The notes under the pieces were generated by a model that was given only the letters and a program-made list of their open reading frames with translations, made no database searches and was not told the origin of the DNA. Both the position numbers and the translations under genes were made by a program. Shown piece after piece: positions 37,258 through 47,665 of a stretch of 64,000 bases of DNA (positions within the stretch are counted from its first letter, which is position 1; every line of letters starts with the position of its first letter). The DNA is taken from NCBI RefSeq assembly GCF_037300705.1, contig NZ_CP147776.1:4030001-4094000 (forward strand), written 5' to 3'. This DNA is from Massilia sp. W12 (GTDB lineage Bacteria > Pseudomonadota > Gammaproteobacteria > Burkholderiales > Burkholderiaceae_D).

Positions 37258-38847
37258 TTATTTCTCCAAATCCGCCTGATGGAAGAAATGGTTCGCGTCA
37301 GGCGACACAATCAAGCCTTTGACTTCTTTACGCACGGGCGTCAGCAGCAAGGCATGCGCCATCACAATCCATGGCGCCTCTTCACGCACAATTTCCTGCG
37401 CCTGCTCATACAACTTGCTGCGATCGGCCTGCTTGAGCGTGCTGCGCGCTTTCTGATACACGCTATCGAAAGCGGCATGACACCAGCGCGCCACATTACC
37501 GCCGCCTTTCACCGCGTCGCAGCTCAGATTCGGCCCCAGAAATTCATCCGGATCGGCATTGGCGCTCCAACCCAGCATCACGACCTGATGTTCGCCATGT
37601 TTGCTGCGTTTTAAATACTCACCCCACTCATAGGTCAGCAGATTGACTTTGACGCCGACCTTGGCCCAATCCGCCTGCAGCAATTCCGCCATCCGCTTGC
37701 CATCCGGGTTGTAGGGGCGCGATACCGGCAAATACCACAGATCAAAGCTCAAGCCGTTCGGATAGCCTGCTTTTTCCAGCAGCGCCTTGGCGCGCGCCGG
37801 ATCGTAGTTGTAGTCTGGCAAGGCGTCATGGTGCGACCAGAGCGAAGGCGGCAAGGGATTCTTGCCGGCGCGCGCCGAGCCTTGATAAATATTGCGCAAG
37901 ATTGCCGCTTTATCGGTGGCCAGGTTCAAAGCCTGCCGCACCAGCTTGTTATCGAGCGGCTTTTTATTCACATTGAATGCGATATAGCCGACATTCAGCG
38001 CCTCCTGGCTTAGCAGGCGCAAGGCGGGATCCGCCTTGATCGCGGCCAGATCTGCCGGCTTGGGGTAAGCCATCACATGGCATTCGCCGGCCTTGAGTTT
38101 GGCGTAGCGCACCGATGCATCCGGGGTGATTGCAAACAACAGGTTGTCAATCTTGGGCCGCCCGGCCCAGTATTGTTCAAACGCTTTATAACGGATGGTC
38201 GCATCTTTTTGATAAGACACGAATTGAAACGGGCCATTTCCTATCGGCTCAAAATCAATCACTTCCGGAGTTCCCGCCGCTTTCATTTTCTCCGCATATT
38301 CAAGCGAATGAATTGAAGTGAAACTCATCGCGAAATTAATCAAAAAAGGCGCATCGGTGCGTTTGAGTTTAAAACGCACGGTGTAATCATCCACCTTTTC
38401 AACTTTATCAATAATCTTATCCAGCTCTTTATCGTAGTAATACGCAAAATTTCTGCCTGGAATAGTTTTATGAAATGGATGATTTGGATCGCCCATACGG
38501 CGGAAAGTGAAAACCACATCATCAGCATTAAAATCGCGGCTGGGTTTAAAACGCGCATTACTGTGGAATTTTACGCCGCGCCGCAAGCTGAAGGTATATT
38601 GCAAACCATCGGCAGAAATATCCCATTTCTCCGCCAGCGACGGCACAAGCCTGGTTCCACCCGGTTCTTTGCTCAAGAGGCGGTCGAAAATCTGGATCGC
38701 GGTGGCGTCAAACGTGGTGCCGGAATTGCTCAGTTGCGGATTGAAGGTATCCGGACTGCCTTCAGAACAATACACCAGAGTTTTTGCGGCATGTGCGCTT
38801 GGCGCAATCAGACAAGCCGCAAGCAGCAGGCAGCGTGCTGTTTTCAT
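37258..38847 (-). CDS. dppA: Periplasmic dipeptide/oligopeptide-binding protein (SBP_bac_5)
   Basis: A 529-residue ABC-transporter substrate-binding protein. It has a signal peptide (MKTARCLLLAACLIAPSAHA), a DppA-like start of the mature part (KTLVYCSEGSPDTFNPQL), and the family block LAEKWDISADGLQYTFSLRRGVKFH. It shares its general pattern with E. coli DppA (dipeptides, haem), but the specificity is inferred. No permease or ATPase genes are next to it, so those subunits must lie elsewhere. Confidence 0.85.
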   Translation of the reverse strand: MKTARCLLLAACLIAPSAHAAKTLVYCSEGSPDTFNPQLSNSGTTFDATAIQIFDRLLSKEPGGTRLVPSLAEKWDISADGLQYTFSLRRGVKFHSNARFKPSRDFNADDVVFTFRRMGDPNHPFHKTIPGRNFAYYYDKELDKIIDKVEKVDDYTVRFKLKRTDAPFLINFAMSFTSIHSLEYAEKMKAAGTPEVIDFEPIGNGPFQFVSYQKDATIRYKAFEQYWAGRPKIDNLLFAITPDASVRYAKLKAGECHVMAYPKPADLAAIKADPALRLLSQEALNVGYIAFNVNKKPLDNKLVRQALNLATDKAAILRNIYQGSARAGKNPLPPSLWSHHDALPDYNYDPARAKALLEKAGYPNGLSFDLWYLPVSRPYNPDGKRMAELLQADWAKVGVKVNLLTYEWGEYLKRSKHGEHQVVMLGWSANADPDEFLGPNLSCDAVKGGGNVARWCHAAFDSVYQKARSTLKQADRSKLYEQAQEIVREEAPWIVMAHALLLTPVRKEVKGLIVSPDANHFFHQADLEK

Positions 38848-38885
38848 CGGTTTCTTCCTCGTATCAGCGCTTGTGGGCGCAGTTG

Positions 38886-38920
38886 AAAAAAAGCCCGCCG
38901 GGCAAATGCTGAGGCGGGCT
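38886..38920 (-). terminator. Terminator of the SWIM/SNF2 helicase gene
   Basis: On the minus strand AGCCCGCC (38913-38920) pairs with GGCGGGCT (38892-38899) across 13 bases and is followed by a run of about seven T. It lies between the helicase stop and the peptide-binding gene. Confidence 0.85.
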
Positions 38921-38937
38921 TGCTGCGGGATGGGCGC

Positions 38938-41900
38938 TTATGCGTCCACCAATTCCTGTAAGGGGGCGAAAATCACATCCAGATCATCATCCGACACCAC
39001 CATATTATGCGCTTCGCCTTCGTCCATCATGGCCCCGGCCAACTCTGATTTACGTTGCTGCAAAGCCTGGATTTTTTCTTCCAGCGTTCCCTTGGCGATC
39101 AGTTTGTAGACAAACACCGGCTTGTCCTGGCCAATACGCCAGGCGCGGTCAGTCGCCTGATTTTCCGCCGCCGGATTCCACCACGGATCGTAATGAATCA
39201 CAGTATCGGCGGCGGTCAGATTCAAGCCCACGCCGCCGGCTTTTAAGCTGATCAGGAAAATCGGCACAGAGCCATTCTGGAAGGCGGCAACCTGGGCGCC
39301 GCGATCCTTGGTGTCGCCGGTCAGCAAGGCGTAATCAATGGCGCGCGCCTGCAATTCGTTCTGAATCAATTGCAACATGCTGGTGAATTGCGAGAACACC
39401 AGAATCTTGCGGCCTTCTTCCAGCAACTCCTCAATCATTTCCATCAGCTCAACCAGCTTGGCTGACACCATCGGCCCGCGCGACACCGCTTGCACCAGGC
39501 GCGGATCACAGCACACCTGGCGCAGCTTGAGCAGCGCTTCCAAAATCACGATCTGGCTGCGCGCCATACCCTTCTTGGAAATTTCATCGCGCACCTTCTT
39601 ATCCATCGCCAAGCGCACGGTTTCATACAAATCGCGCTGGCCGCCGGTCAACTCGACCGTGCGCACCATCTCCGTCTTGGGCGGCAATTCCTTCGCCACT
39701 TTATCTTTAGTGCGACGCAACATGAATGGCCGGATACGGCGTGACAACACCGTGCGCCGCACCTCATCGCCGCCTTTTTCAATCGGATTGCGGAATTCAG
39801 TGTTGAAATTCTTTTCATTCCCCAAAAAGCCGGGCAGGAGGAAATTGAATTGCGACCATAACTCGCCCAGATGATTTTCCAGCGGCGTGCCGGTCAGACA
39901 CAGGCGATGGCGCGCATTGATGACGCTGGCGGTCTGGGCTGCCTTGGAACGGGTGTTTTTGATGTAATGCGATTCATCCAGAATCATCAAATGGAACTCA
40001 TGCTGGCGCAATTTTTCTTCATCGCGCGGCAACAGCGCGTAAGTGGTCAAGACCAGATCATATTTGCTGATTTGATCAAACCGCTCCGTACGCGCCGCAC
40101 CTTGCAGCAGCAGGACTTTCAGACTTGGCGCAAAACGGCGCGCCTCGGCCTGCCAGTTATCCATCAAACTGGTCGGCGCCACCACAAGTGCAGGCGCAGT
40201 CAGGCGACCGGCATCTTTTTCCAACAGAATATGGGTTAAGGTCTGAATTGTTTTCCCCAAGCCCATATCGTCAGCCAGAATTCCGCCCAAACCGGCTTCA
40301 CGCATGAATTGCATCCACGCCACGCCATCGAGCTGGTAATCGCGCAAGGTGGCGCGCAACCCCGGCGGCGGCGCAACTTTTTGCATGCCGCCGAATTCCC
40401 CCAGGCGCTGACCCAACTCACGCAACATATCGCCGCCCACCCAGCGCATTTGCAAGGCTTTTTCCAATTCGGCCAAACGCGCCGCATCCAGCTTCGGCAA
40501 GCGGATCGTGGAGCCGACTTTCTCATTGAAATACAGCTCGCCGAGAATCTGTAAAATCGGCTTGATGCGCCCCCATGGCAAACCGACCCGCACATTATTG
40601 GACAGCAGGGCCAGCAATTGGTCGTCATCGTCATGGCTGGCGATGGTTTTCGGATTGAAATCGTGCGGTGCGCTGCGGATCATTTGCACCAGAATCGGCA
40701 ACAGCGGAATACGTTTTTGATTCACCACAATGCCCAGTTCCAAATCGAACCAGGCGTTTTCGGTTCTGGCCTGCTGATTATCGACATCCGCATACCAGTC
40801 TTCGATTTCCACCACGTCATAGCGGTAATTCGCGGTTTTTTCGACCCGCCAGCCAGCCTCTTCCAAGACATGCAAACCGCCTTTCGCGAAGCGCAGCCAA
40901 TCAGCCTGCCCCTTCATTTGCATCACGCCGACCATTTTCGCCAGCGGCGAAGCGCCATCCTTGGGCGTCGTGAAGCCCAGCGAAGTCAATAAACCATATG
41001 CTGCGGATTCGGCCTGCAAATCACGCTGAATCACTTCCATGGTGTCGCCGCGCTGGCGCACCACTTGCTGACTGGGATCGAGAGAAACCGATTCACCGTC
41101 ATAATCAAACGCAATCAAACCAAAGTCATACCAGCGGGTGTAACGCATATTGCCCTGATCTTCCACCTCTTGCGACATACTGCCCAGCAGCAGCAAAGGT
41201 TGGAATTTGATGTCGTCACGGATTTTTTGCTGCACCTGCTCCGGCATCGGCACCAGATTCTGCAAACCCGACGCCAGCAAACGCTGCGATAAGCGGCCAC
41301 GGTCGCGCAAAGCCAGCAGCGGCGCCTGCGCCACCAGGGCTTGCAATTCGTGATTCGGGATTTTCAGATGGCCTTGCTGCAACAGCAATTCGCCGGCGGA
41401 GAGATTATCGATAAACCAGGGCGGATCAGTCGGCAGAATATGATCCAGCGGGTGCGCGCCGCTTTTCGGATTGGCCGGATCCACTGCCTGCCACACCAGG
41501 CGCGTGCCTTTTTCCTCGTCATGCCAGGCCAGGTGCGCCTCCCTCTGTTGCGCATATTTCACCGGATAGACCCGGCCACTGCTCATATCCGCCCAGGAAT
41601 TGGCCCACAACAATTTTTGCTGCTCCAGCAACAGGCGCAACAGATAAGCGCCGATTTTGCCGCGCGGCTCGGTCGCCATCCCGCTTTGCGAATCCAGACC
41701 GGAACGCATCGCAATAAAATAACGCACCAGATCCGCATCGCCCGGCGTCATAAATGGCGGCGGACTGGAGAGCAAAGAAAACAATTCACTGATCGCGCTG
41801 GCGCTGATCACATCGCCGCTGGGACGCACGCGCGCCTTGCACAAAGCCAGCGCCACATGCTTGCCGCCAGCCGCAGGCGCCATCACAAACAACAAACTGT

Positions 41901-42300
41901 GCGCGGTTTGCGCCGGGTCCAGCGCCAGCGGCGGCTTGGGGCGCGCCGCGACTTCCAGCTTTTGCAACCAGGTCACCAGAGCATTCGGCAGGCCGGATTG
42001 GGCCAGACCGCCGGCTTTTTCCTGCTGCAAGAGATATTCCAGCAAAGCCGCCACCACATGCTGGCAAGAACGGCCAGCTGAGCAATTACACTCGCCTTTG
42101 AATTTCACACCGCCATGGCGATCCGCGCTGATGCTGATTTTTTGCTCATAGCTGCGGCTGGCGCTGCCGGCAACCACGCCCAGCAGATAGCCTTTTTCCA
42201 GGCTGACCTTGCGCACCGCCTCTTTCTGCACCAGGGCAGCCCCCTTGCCATAGGTATTGTCATCAAAATTGGCAAGCACATCATCAAGCGTAAAATACAT
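38938..42300 (-). CDS. SWIM zinc-finger SNF2-family helicase
   Basis: About 1120 residues. An N-terminal SWIM zinc finger (CNCSAGRSCQH, about 71-81) is followed by a long region without recognised motifs and then a C-terminal SNF2/RapA-type ATPase. Motifs: Walker A LADDMGLGKTIQTL, DESH box LMILDESHYIKN, motif VI ATDRAWRIGQDKPV. Such proteins are common in bacteria; their role in chromatin-like DNA remodelling or repair is poorly known. An in-frame ATG lies 10 codons upstream (42330); I choose 42300 because MYFTLDDVL looks like the family N-terminus. It is a single gene with its own terminator, distinct from the Zorya helicase near 57-60 kb. Confidence 0.88.
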   Translation of the reverse strand: MYFTLDDVLANFDDNTYGKGAALVQKEAVRKVSLEKGYLLGVVAGSASRSYEQKISISADRHGGVKFKGECNCSAGRSCQHVVAALLEYLLQQEKAGGLAQSGLPNALVTWLQKLEVAARPKPPLALDPAQTAHSLLFVMAPAAGGKHVALALCKARVRPSGDVISASAISELFSLLSSPPPFMTPGDADLVRYFIAMRSGLDSQSGMATEPRGKIGAYLLRLLLEQQKLLWANSWADMSSGRVYPVKYAQQREAHLAWHDEEKGTRLVWQAVDPANPKSGAHPLDHILPTDPPWFIDNLSAGELLLQQGHLKIPNHELQALVAQAPLLALRDRGRLSQRLLASGLQNLVPMPEQVQQKIRDDIKFQPLLLLGSMSQEVEDQGNMRYTRWYDFGLIAFDYDGESVSLDPSQQVVRQRGDTMEVIQRDLQAESAAYGLLTSLGFTTPKDGASPLAKMVGVMQMKGQADWLRFAKGGLHVLEEAGWRVEKTANYRYDVVEIEDWYADVDNQQARTENAWFDLELGIVVNQKRIPLLPILVQMIRSAPHDFNPKTIASHDDDDQLLALLSNNVRVGLPWGRIKPILQILGELYFNEKVGSTIRLPKLDAARLAELEKALQMRWVGGDMLRELGQRLGEFGGMQKVAPPPGLRATLRDYQLDGVAWMQFMREAGLGGILADDMGLGKTIQTLTHILLEKDAGRLTAPALVVAPTSLMDNWQAEARRFAPSLKVLLLQGAARTERFDQISKYDLVLTTYALLPRDEEKLRQHEFHLMILDESHYIKNTRSKAAQTASVINARHRLCLTGTPLENHLGELWSQFNFLLPGFLGNEKNFNTEFRNPIEKGGDEVRRTVLSRRIRPFMLRRTKDKVAKELPPKTEMVRTVELTGGQRDLYETVRLAMDKKVRDEISKKGMARSQIVILEALLKLRQVCCDPRLVQAVSRGPMVSAKLVELMEMIEELLEEGRKILVFSQFTSMLQLIQNELQARAIDYALLTGDTKDRGAQVAAFQNGSVPIFLISLKAGGVGLNLTAADTVIHYDPWWNPAAENQATDRAWRIGQDKPVFVYKLIAKGTLEEKIQALQQRKSELAGAMMDEGEAHNMVVSDDDLDVIFAPLQELVDA

Positions 42301-42861
42301 AATTACTCTATCTTTTCCACTATCGGGCAAACCGAAGCCGGCAGCGCCTGTATGTGCTGCGCGCGCCGCTGTAAGTCACATTTTGTCCGGTTTTATTATC
42401 ATTACGCTTATTTAGCGCAGTAAATAAAATACATCGCATGTGAATTTATTTACATTCAAAGTGTATTAAATTGCAGCCGCGATGGACGTATGCCATCCTG
42501 GCGGCAGTAATAGAATTTCCATATACTGCCAGCCGGTTAATCCGCATTGTTTCACTGTGGCGCACAGCATCATAATTTCAAGCTCGGCGCGCTATCCGCG
42601 CAGCAAACAGCAAAGCGCCGGAAATTCTGTTGCGGATGGCAAAAAACAGCGCACTCCAGGCGAAACAATCCGGCATTATAATTCAGATTCCCGTCACAGG
42701 GGCGCGGCATGTCCGTGGCGTTGCGCAACCTGCCTGCGGCACAGCGCATGCCGCCAAATCTTCCTGCATGCATACGCAAATGCGCACACAGCGGATTTTT
42801 CAGCGCGCCCTGCGTATGATTTCACCCCTTATCTTCTTGTCTGTTTTCACTCGCAAACGTC
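42301..42861. other. 561-bp intergenic region with a long hyphenated palindrome
   Basis: This divergent gap between the helicase and tex holds no convincing gene. The left part is AT-rich. At 42420-42453 GTAAATAAA and TTTATTTAC form a perfect 9-bp inverted repeat around an inner ACAT/ATGT. That is a plausible operator or cruciform. Short frames further right lack coding character. Confidence 0.6.
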
Positions 42862-45231
42862 ATGTTACCTTCAATCGAAATCCGCCTGGCCAATGAACTG
42901 CAAGCCAGCACGACCCAAGTCAATGCCGCCATCGCCCTGTTAAAAGAAGGCGCCACCGTGCCCTTCATCGCGCGCTACCGTAAAGAAGCCACCGGCGGCC
43001 TGGACGATGCCCAATTGCGCTTGTTAGAAGAGCGTCTGCGCTACCTCACCGAGCTGGAAGAGCGCCGCAGCAGCATCATTGCTGCGATTGAAGAGCAAAA
43101 CAAGATGACGCCCGAATTGCTGCAAGCGCTGCAAAGCGCGGAAGACAAGACCCGCCTGGAAGACTTATACCTGCCCTACAAACAAAAGCGCCGCACCAAG
43201 GCGCAAATCGCCCTGCATGCGGGCCTTGGCGCACTGGCCGATCTGCTCTTGGCCAACCCCGACAAAAACCCCGAAAGCGAAGCCGCCGCCTTCCTGCGCG
43301 AACCGTTCTCGGACGCTGATGGCGACAACCCCGGCGTGGCCGATGTCAAAGCCGCACTGGATGGCGCGCGACAAATTCTGATGGAGCGCTTTGCGGAAGA
43401 CGCCGAATTGCTGCAAGACCTGCGCGCCTATCTGCAAGAACATGCGGTGCTGGAATCGAAAGTGGTGGAAGGCAAGCAAGACGCCGGCGAGAAATTCGCC
43501 GACTATTTCGATTATTGCGAAGAATGGCGCAAAATCCCCTCGCACCGCGCACTCGCCCTGCTGCGTGGCCGGCGCGAAGAAATGCTCAGCCTCACCCTGC
43601 GCTTAGACAGCGAAGAAGAAAAACCGAAATGGGATGCGCCCTGGAATCCCTGCGAAGCCCGCATCGCGCGCCGCTTCGCCATCCACAATCAGGGCCGCCC
43701 CGCAGACAAATGGCTGTCCGACACGGTGCGCTGGACTTGGCGCGTGAAATGTTTCATGCACCTGGAAACCGAATTGATGGGATCTTTACGCGAAAGCGCA
43801 GAGCAGGAAGCGATTGCCGTATTTGCGCGCAATTTGAAAGATTTATTACTGGCCGCGCCAGCCGGCCCGCGCGCCACCATTGGCCTCGATCCGGGCTTGC
43901 GCACCGGGGTCAAGCTGGCGGTGGTGGACGCCACCGGCAAAGTGGTCGATACCGGCGTGATTTATCCGCATGCGCCGAAAAATGACTGGGATGGCGCCAT
44001 CGCCACCCTGGCGCGCCTGTGCGCCAAACATCAAGTGGCCCTGGTTTCGATCGGCAACGGCACCGCCTCACGCGAAACCGACCGCCTGGCGCAAGACCTG
44101 ATCAAACGCCACCCGGAACTCAAACTGACCAAGATCGTCGTCTCCGAAGCCGGCGCCTCGGTGTATTCCGCGTCTGAATTCGCCTCGCGCGAACTGCCGG
44201 AACTCGATGTTTCGCTGCGCGGCGCAGTCTCGATTGCGCGCCGCCTGCAAGACCCGCTGGCGGAATTGGTGAAAATCGACCCGAAATCGATTGGCGTGGG
44301 CCAATATCAGCACGATGTCAATCAAAGCTGGCTGGCGCGCTCACTCGATGCGGTGGTGGAAGACTGCGTGAATGCGGTCGGGGTGGATGTGAACACCGCC
44401 TCCGTGCCGCTGCTGGCGCGCGTATCCGGCCTGAGCAACAGCGTAGCGCAAGCCATCGTCAACTACCGCGATCAGAACGGCGCATTCTCAAATCGCGCCA
44501 GCCTGCGCAATGTGCCGCGCCTGGGCGAAAAAACCTTTGAACAATCCGCCGGCTTTTTGCGCATCATGCAAGGCGAAAACCCGCTTGACGCCTCCGCCGT
44601 GCACCCGGAATCCTACCCGCTGGTGGAAAAAATCATGGCCGATATTCAAAGCAAAGGCCGCCAGATCGACCTCAAGGGCATCATCGGCGACAGCAAACTG
44701 TTGCGCAGCCTGCAGCCGGCGCGCTATGCCGACGAGCGCTTCGGCCTGCCCACCGTGTCCGACATTTTGCAGGAATTGGAAAAACCGGGACGTGACCCGC
44801 GCCCGGAATTCACCACCGCCACCTTTAAAGAAGGGGTGGAAGAAATCAGCGACTTGCGCCCGGACATGATTCTGGAAGGGGTGGTGACGAATGTGGCGGC
44901 GTTTGGCGCCTTTGTTGACATCGGCGTGCATCAGGATGGCCTGGTGCACATTTCCGCGCTGTCGCACCAATTTGTCAAAGATCCGCACAGCGTGGTCAAG
45001 GCAGGTCAAGTGGTTCGTGTTAAAGTACTTGAAGTCGATGCCAAACGCAAGCGCATTGCCCTGACCATGCGCTTGACCGACACTGCCCCCGCCCCCGGCA
45101 GCAAACCCGAGCAGCGCGCCGACCGCAATGATGGCAAACGCCTTGCGCAATATCAGCAAGGCCAGCAACGCCAACAACCTGCGGCAAACAACGCGATGGC
45201 TGCCGCCTTTGCCAAGCTGCGCGGCAAGTGA
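42862..45231 (+). CDS. tex: Tex, S1-domain RNA-binding transcription accessory protein
   Basis: A 789-residue Tex protein. It opens with the helix-turn-helix-like N-terminus ([23 protein letters not shown]), followed by a YqgF/RNase-H-like domain ([17 protein letters not shown]), a helix-hairpin-helix region ([19 protein letters not shown]) and a C-terminal S1 domain ([21 protein letters not shown], about 670-735). The tail is rich in Gln. Tex binds nucleic acid and affects transcription and stress tolerance. The length is typical. Confidence 0.97.
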   Translation: MLPSIEIRLANELQASTTQVNAAIALLKEGATVPFIARYRKEATGGLDDAQLRLLEERLRYLTELEERRSSIIAAIEEQNKMTPELLQALQSAEDKTRLEDLYLPYKQKRRTKAQIALHAGLGALADLLLANPDKNPESEAAAFLREPFSDADGDNPGVADVKAALDGARQILMERFAEDAELLQDLRAYLQEHAVLESKVVEGKQDAGEKFADYFDYCEEWRKIPSHRALALLRGRREEMLSLTLRLDSEEEKPKWDAPWNPCEARIARRFAIHNQGRPADKWLSDTVRWTWRVKCFMHLETELMGSLRESAEQEAIAVFARNLKDLLLAAPAGPRATIGLDPGLRTGVKLAVVDATGKVVDTGVIYPHAPKNDWDGAIATLARLCAKHQVALVSIGNGTASRETDRLAQDLIKRHPELKLTKIVVSEAGASVYSASEFASRELPELDVSLRGAVSIARRLQDPLAELVKIDPKSIGVGQYQHDVNQSWLARSLDAVVEDCVNAVGVDVNTASVPLLARVSGLSNSVAQAIVNYRDQNGAFSNRASLRNVPRLGEKTFEQSAGFLRIMQGENPLDASAVHPESYPLVEKIMADIQSKGRQIDLKGIIGDSKLLRSLQPARYADERFGLPTVSDILQELEKPGRDPRPEFTTATFKEGVEEISDLRPDMILEGVVTNVAAFGAFVDIGVHQDGLVHISALSHQFVKDPHSVVKAGQVVRVKVLEVDAKRKRIALTMRLTDTAPAPGSKPEQRADRNDGKRLAQYQQGQQRQQPAANNAMAAAFAKLRGK

Positions 45232-45307
45232 GCATGTGAAAGTCTGTGCGCGGCGTCTGCAGGCGCGCCGCGCCGTTTGATCTCTCATGTCACCCGGAGG
45301 ACGTAAT

Positions 45308-45847
45308 ATGGACTTTCCACTACAAGGCGTTGACCTCTGCCTGCGCCCCTGGCAAAGCAGCGACGCGATTGCATTTCAGGAAGCAACGCTGGAATCAGTC
45401 AGTACTGTAGGACGTTGGATGAATTGGTGCCATGCCGGCTACAGCCTGGCGGATGCAGAAAGCTGGATCATGCAATGCCAGGCCAATCTGGAAGCCGGAA
45501 TCTCGTATGAATTGGGGATTTTCTCCGCCGACGGGGCGATTTTGTATGGCGGCATCGGCATCAACGACATCCGCCGGCTGCACATGGTGGCCAATGTCGG
45601 CTATTGGGTGCGGGAAAACCGCCAGCAACACGGCATCGCACTGGACGCCTTGCGCCTGACGCTTGCTTTCGGCCTGCAGGAATTGCACATGCAAAGGCTG
45701 GAAATTGTCGCCGCCGAAAGCAATCAGCCCAGCCGCACAGTAGCGGAAAAGGCCGGCGCCGTTTTTGAAGGCCTGCAACGCAAGCGGCTCTTGATTCATG
45801 GCGTGGCGCACACCGCCGCCATGTATTCCGTGGTGGCGGAAGACTGA
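45308..45847 (+). CDS. GNAT-family N-acetyltransferase
   Basis: A 179-residue RimJ/RimL-like acetyltransferase: [17 protein letters not shown] at the N-terminus, [21 protein letters not shown] around the acetyl-CoA loop and [19 protein letters not shown] at the end. The start is fixed by GGAGG seven bases before this ATG; the frame stays open seven codons upstream. The substrate is unknown. It follows tex by 76 bases and may be cotranscribed. Confidence 0.88.
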   Translation: MDFPLQGVDLCLRPWQSSDAIAFQEATLESVSTVGRWMNWCHAGYSLADAESWIMQCQANLEAGISYELGIFSADGAILYGGIGINDIRRLHMVANVGYWVRENRQQHGIALDALRLTLAFGLQELHMQRLEIVAAESNQPSRTVAEKAGAVFEGLQRKRLLIHGVAHTAAMYSVVAED

Positions 45848-46170
45848 TCAACCTGGATTCCCCAGTTAAGCGCTTTTGGGCTTCGATAAGCAAATGCTTT
45901 ATTAAAATTATCGGCAGACAACACCGTCACTGGTTTGGCGCGAGCGCTACAACCGCGATTACTTGTTTACCGGCCTGCTGGCGTCACGGTGAAGCAGCGC
46001 TCCGCCACTCCTCCTGGCAGAATGCAGTCTGCGCCGTCGCCGCGCCCAGCCAGGAAACCGGCAAACTGCGTACTCGCATCTGCCCAACTGAGGAATCTAG
46101 GTTGGGCACGCTCAGCCGGCTTGGCGCGATTGCAGTAGAATGCCATCATTCTTCAACGCAGGAGTTCCCC
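45848..46170. other. 323-bp intergenic region with a hairpin before grxD
   Basis: No gene recognised. TGCCCAAC/GTTGGGCA (46081-46088 and 46101-46108) makes a perfect 8-bp stem with a 12-base loop, about 60 bases before the grxD start. TAGAAT at about 46135 resembles a -10 element, but I see no matching -35. Confidence 0.5.
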
Positions 46171-46491
46171 ATGTCTGATGTGCAAAACTGGATCAAAGAA
46201 ACCGTAACCGGCAACCCGGTGGTGCTGTTTATGAAAGGCACCCCGACCTTTCCGCAATGCGGCTTTTCGGCGCGCGCCGTCAAGCTGCTGCAAGTGTCCG
46301 GCGCTGAAAACATTGTCACCGTCAATGTGCTGGATGACCCGGCAGTGCGCCAAGGCATCAAAGACTATTCCAACTGGCCCACCATTCCGCAACTGTATAT
46401 CGGCGGCGAATTCATCGGCGGCTCCGACATCATGGGCGAAATGTATGAAAACGGCGAGCTGCAAGCCGCCATCGCCAAGCTGGGTAAATAA
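46171..46491 (+). CDS. grxD: Monothiol glutaredoxin Grx4
   Basis: A 106-residue CGFS-type glutaredoxin ([10 protein letters not shown]), which carries [2Fe-2S] clusters with glutathione and works with BolA-type partners. The KGTP and [19 protein letters not shown] blocks contact glutathione. GGAG lies six bases before the ATG. The frame is open 23 codons upstream without support. It sits six bases before ubiX, so the two are likely cotranscribed. Confidence 0.97.
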   Translation: MSDVQNWIKETVTGNPVVLFMKGTPTFPQCGFSARAVKLLQVSGAENIVTVNVLDDPAVRQGIKDYSNWPTIPQLYIGGEFIGGSDIMGEMYENGELQAAIAKLGK

Positions 46492-46497
46492 GGCGAG

Positions 46498-47097
46498 ATG
46501 ACGGCGCGCCGTTTGATCGTCGCCATCACCGGCGCCACCGGCGCGGTGTACGGCGTGCGCGCCCTGCAATTGCTGCGCGAACAGCAGGTGCAAACTCATT
46601 TGTTGCTGTCCGACGCCGCCCTGCTCACCTTGCAGCAGGAATTGCAACTCAAACGGCGCGAAGTCGAAAAACTGGCCGATGTCTGCCACGCTGTGCGCGA
46701 CGTCGGCGCCTGCATCGCCAGCGGCTCGTATTTATCAGATGGCATGTTGATTGCGCCCTGCTCCATGCGCAGCCTGGCGGCCATCGCACACGGCCTGTCC
46801 GACAATCTGATCACCCGCGCCGCCGATGTCTGCCTGAAAGAGCGCCGCCGCCTGGTCTTGATGGTGCGCGAAACCCCCTTCAATCTGGCGCATTTGCGCA
46901 ATATGACGGCGGTGACGGAAATGGGCGGCGTGATATTCCCGCCGCTGCCGGCGTTTTATCAACATCCGCAATCGCTGGAAGAAATGGTCGATCACAGCTT
47001 GCTGCGCGTGCTCGACTTATTTGGTCTGCCGATGCAAAACGCGCCGCGCTGGGCTGGCTTGAAAGCCAGCCTGAACAGCAGCGACGCCAGCGCCTGA
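46498..47097 (+). CDS. ubiX: Flavin prenyltransferase UbiX
   Basis: A 199-residue flavoprotein that makes prenylated FMN, the cofactor of the UbiD decarboxylase in ubiquinone synthesis. The FMN-binding start LIVAITGATGAVYGVRAL and the APCSMRSLAAIAHGLSDNLITRAADV block are typical. It follows grxD by six bases and ends two bases from the convergent pncC. Confidence 0.96.
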   Translation: MTARRLIVAITGATGAVYGVRALQLLREQQVQTHLLLSDAALLTLQQELQLKRREVEKLADVCHAVRDVGACIASGSYLSDGMLIAPCSMRSLAAIAHGLSDNLITRAADVCLKERRRLVLMVRETPFNLAHLRNMTAVTEMGGVIFPPLPAFYQHPQSLEEMVDHSLLRVLDLFGLPMQNAPRWAGLKASLNSSDASA

Positions 47098-47099
47098 AC

Positions 47100-47582
47100 T
47101 CAATCCAGCATTTTCAGCAAACCGCGCAAAGCATGCGCCACGGTTTGCTCCCGCACCGCATGACGGTCGCCGCCAAACACCAGACGCTCACTCACCGCCA
47201 CATCGCCATGCACCCAGGCAAAGCAAACCGTGCCGACCGGCTTGCCCGGCACCGCACCGGTGGGGCCGGCAATCCCGGTGGTGGAAAGCGCGATATGCGC
47301 ATTGCTGTTGGCCAAGGCGCCGCGCGCCATCGACAACGCCACCTCTTCGCTGACCGAGCCGAATTGGGCGATTTGCGCCGGCGACACATCCAGCATCTCA
47401 GTCTTGGAAGCAATCGAATACGTTACAAAACCGCAGTCAAACCAGGAACTGGAGCCGGCGATTTCAGTAATCGCTTGCGACACCCAGCCGCCGGTGCAAG
47501 ATTCAGCGGTCGCCAGCAGCAAGCCTTTTTGCTGCAATTTCTGGCCGACTTGCGCCGCCAGTTCCCCAATATCAGTACTCAC
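47100..47582 (-). CDS. pncC: Nicotinamide-nucleotide amidase PncC (CinA C-terminal domain)
   Basis: A 160-residue stand-alone CinA C-terminal domain that deamidates nicotinamide mononucleotide in pyridine-nucleotide recycling. ATAESCTGGWVSQAITEIAGSS holds the catalytic Ser, and TGIAGPTGAVPGKPVGTV is the second signature. It lies 83 bases downstream of pgpA on the same strand, as in many betaproteobacteria. Confidence 0.95.
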   Translation of the reverse strand: MSTDIGELAAQVGQKLQQKGLLLATAESCTGGWVSQAITEIAGSSSWFDCGFVTYSIASKTEMLDVSPAQIAQFGSVSEEVALSMARGALANSNAHIALSTTGIAGPTGAVPGKPVGTVCFAWVHGDVAVSERLVFGGDRHAVREQTVAHALRGLLKMLD

Positions 47583-47665
47583 GTTCGTCCCCTTGTTTGC
47601 TGGTTTGGCGACAGCAGACTGTTCTCAGCCTGCCATGATTCTGAATGTATCATTTTTTTGCGGAA

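Noticed and set aside
42482-42943. Open frame across the tex upstream region (153 codons)
   Set aside because: It overlaps the tex start in another frame and has no recognisable domain, ribosome-binding site or composition bias.
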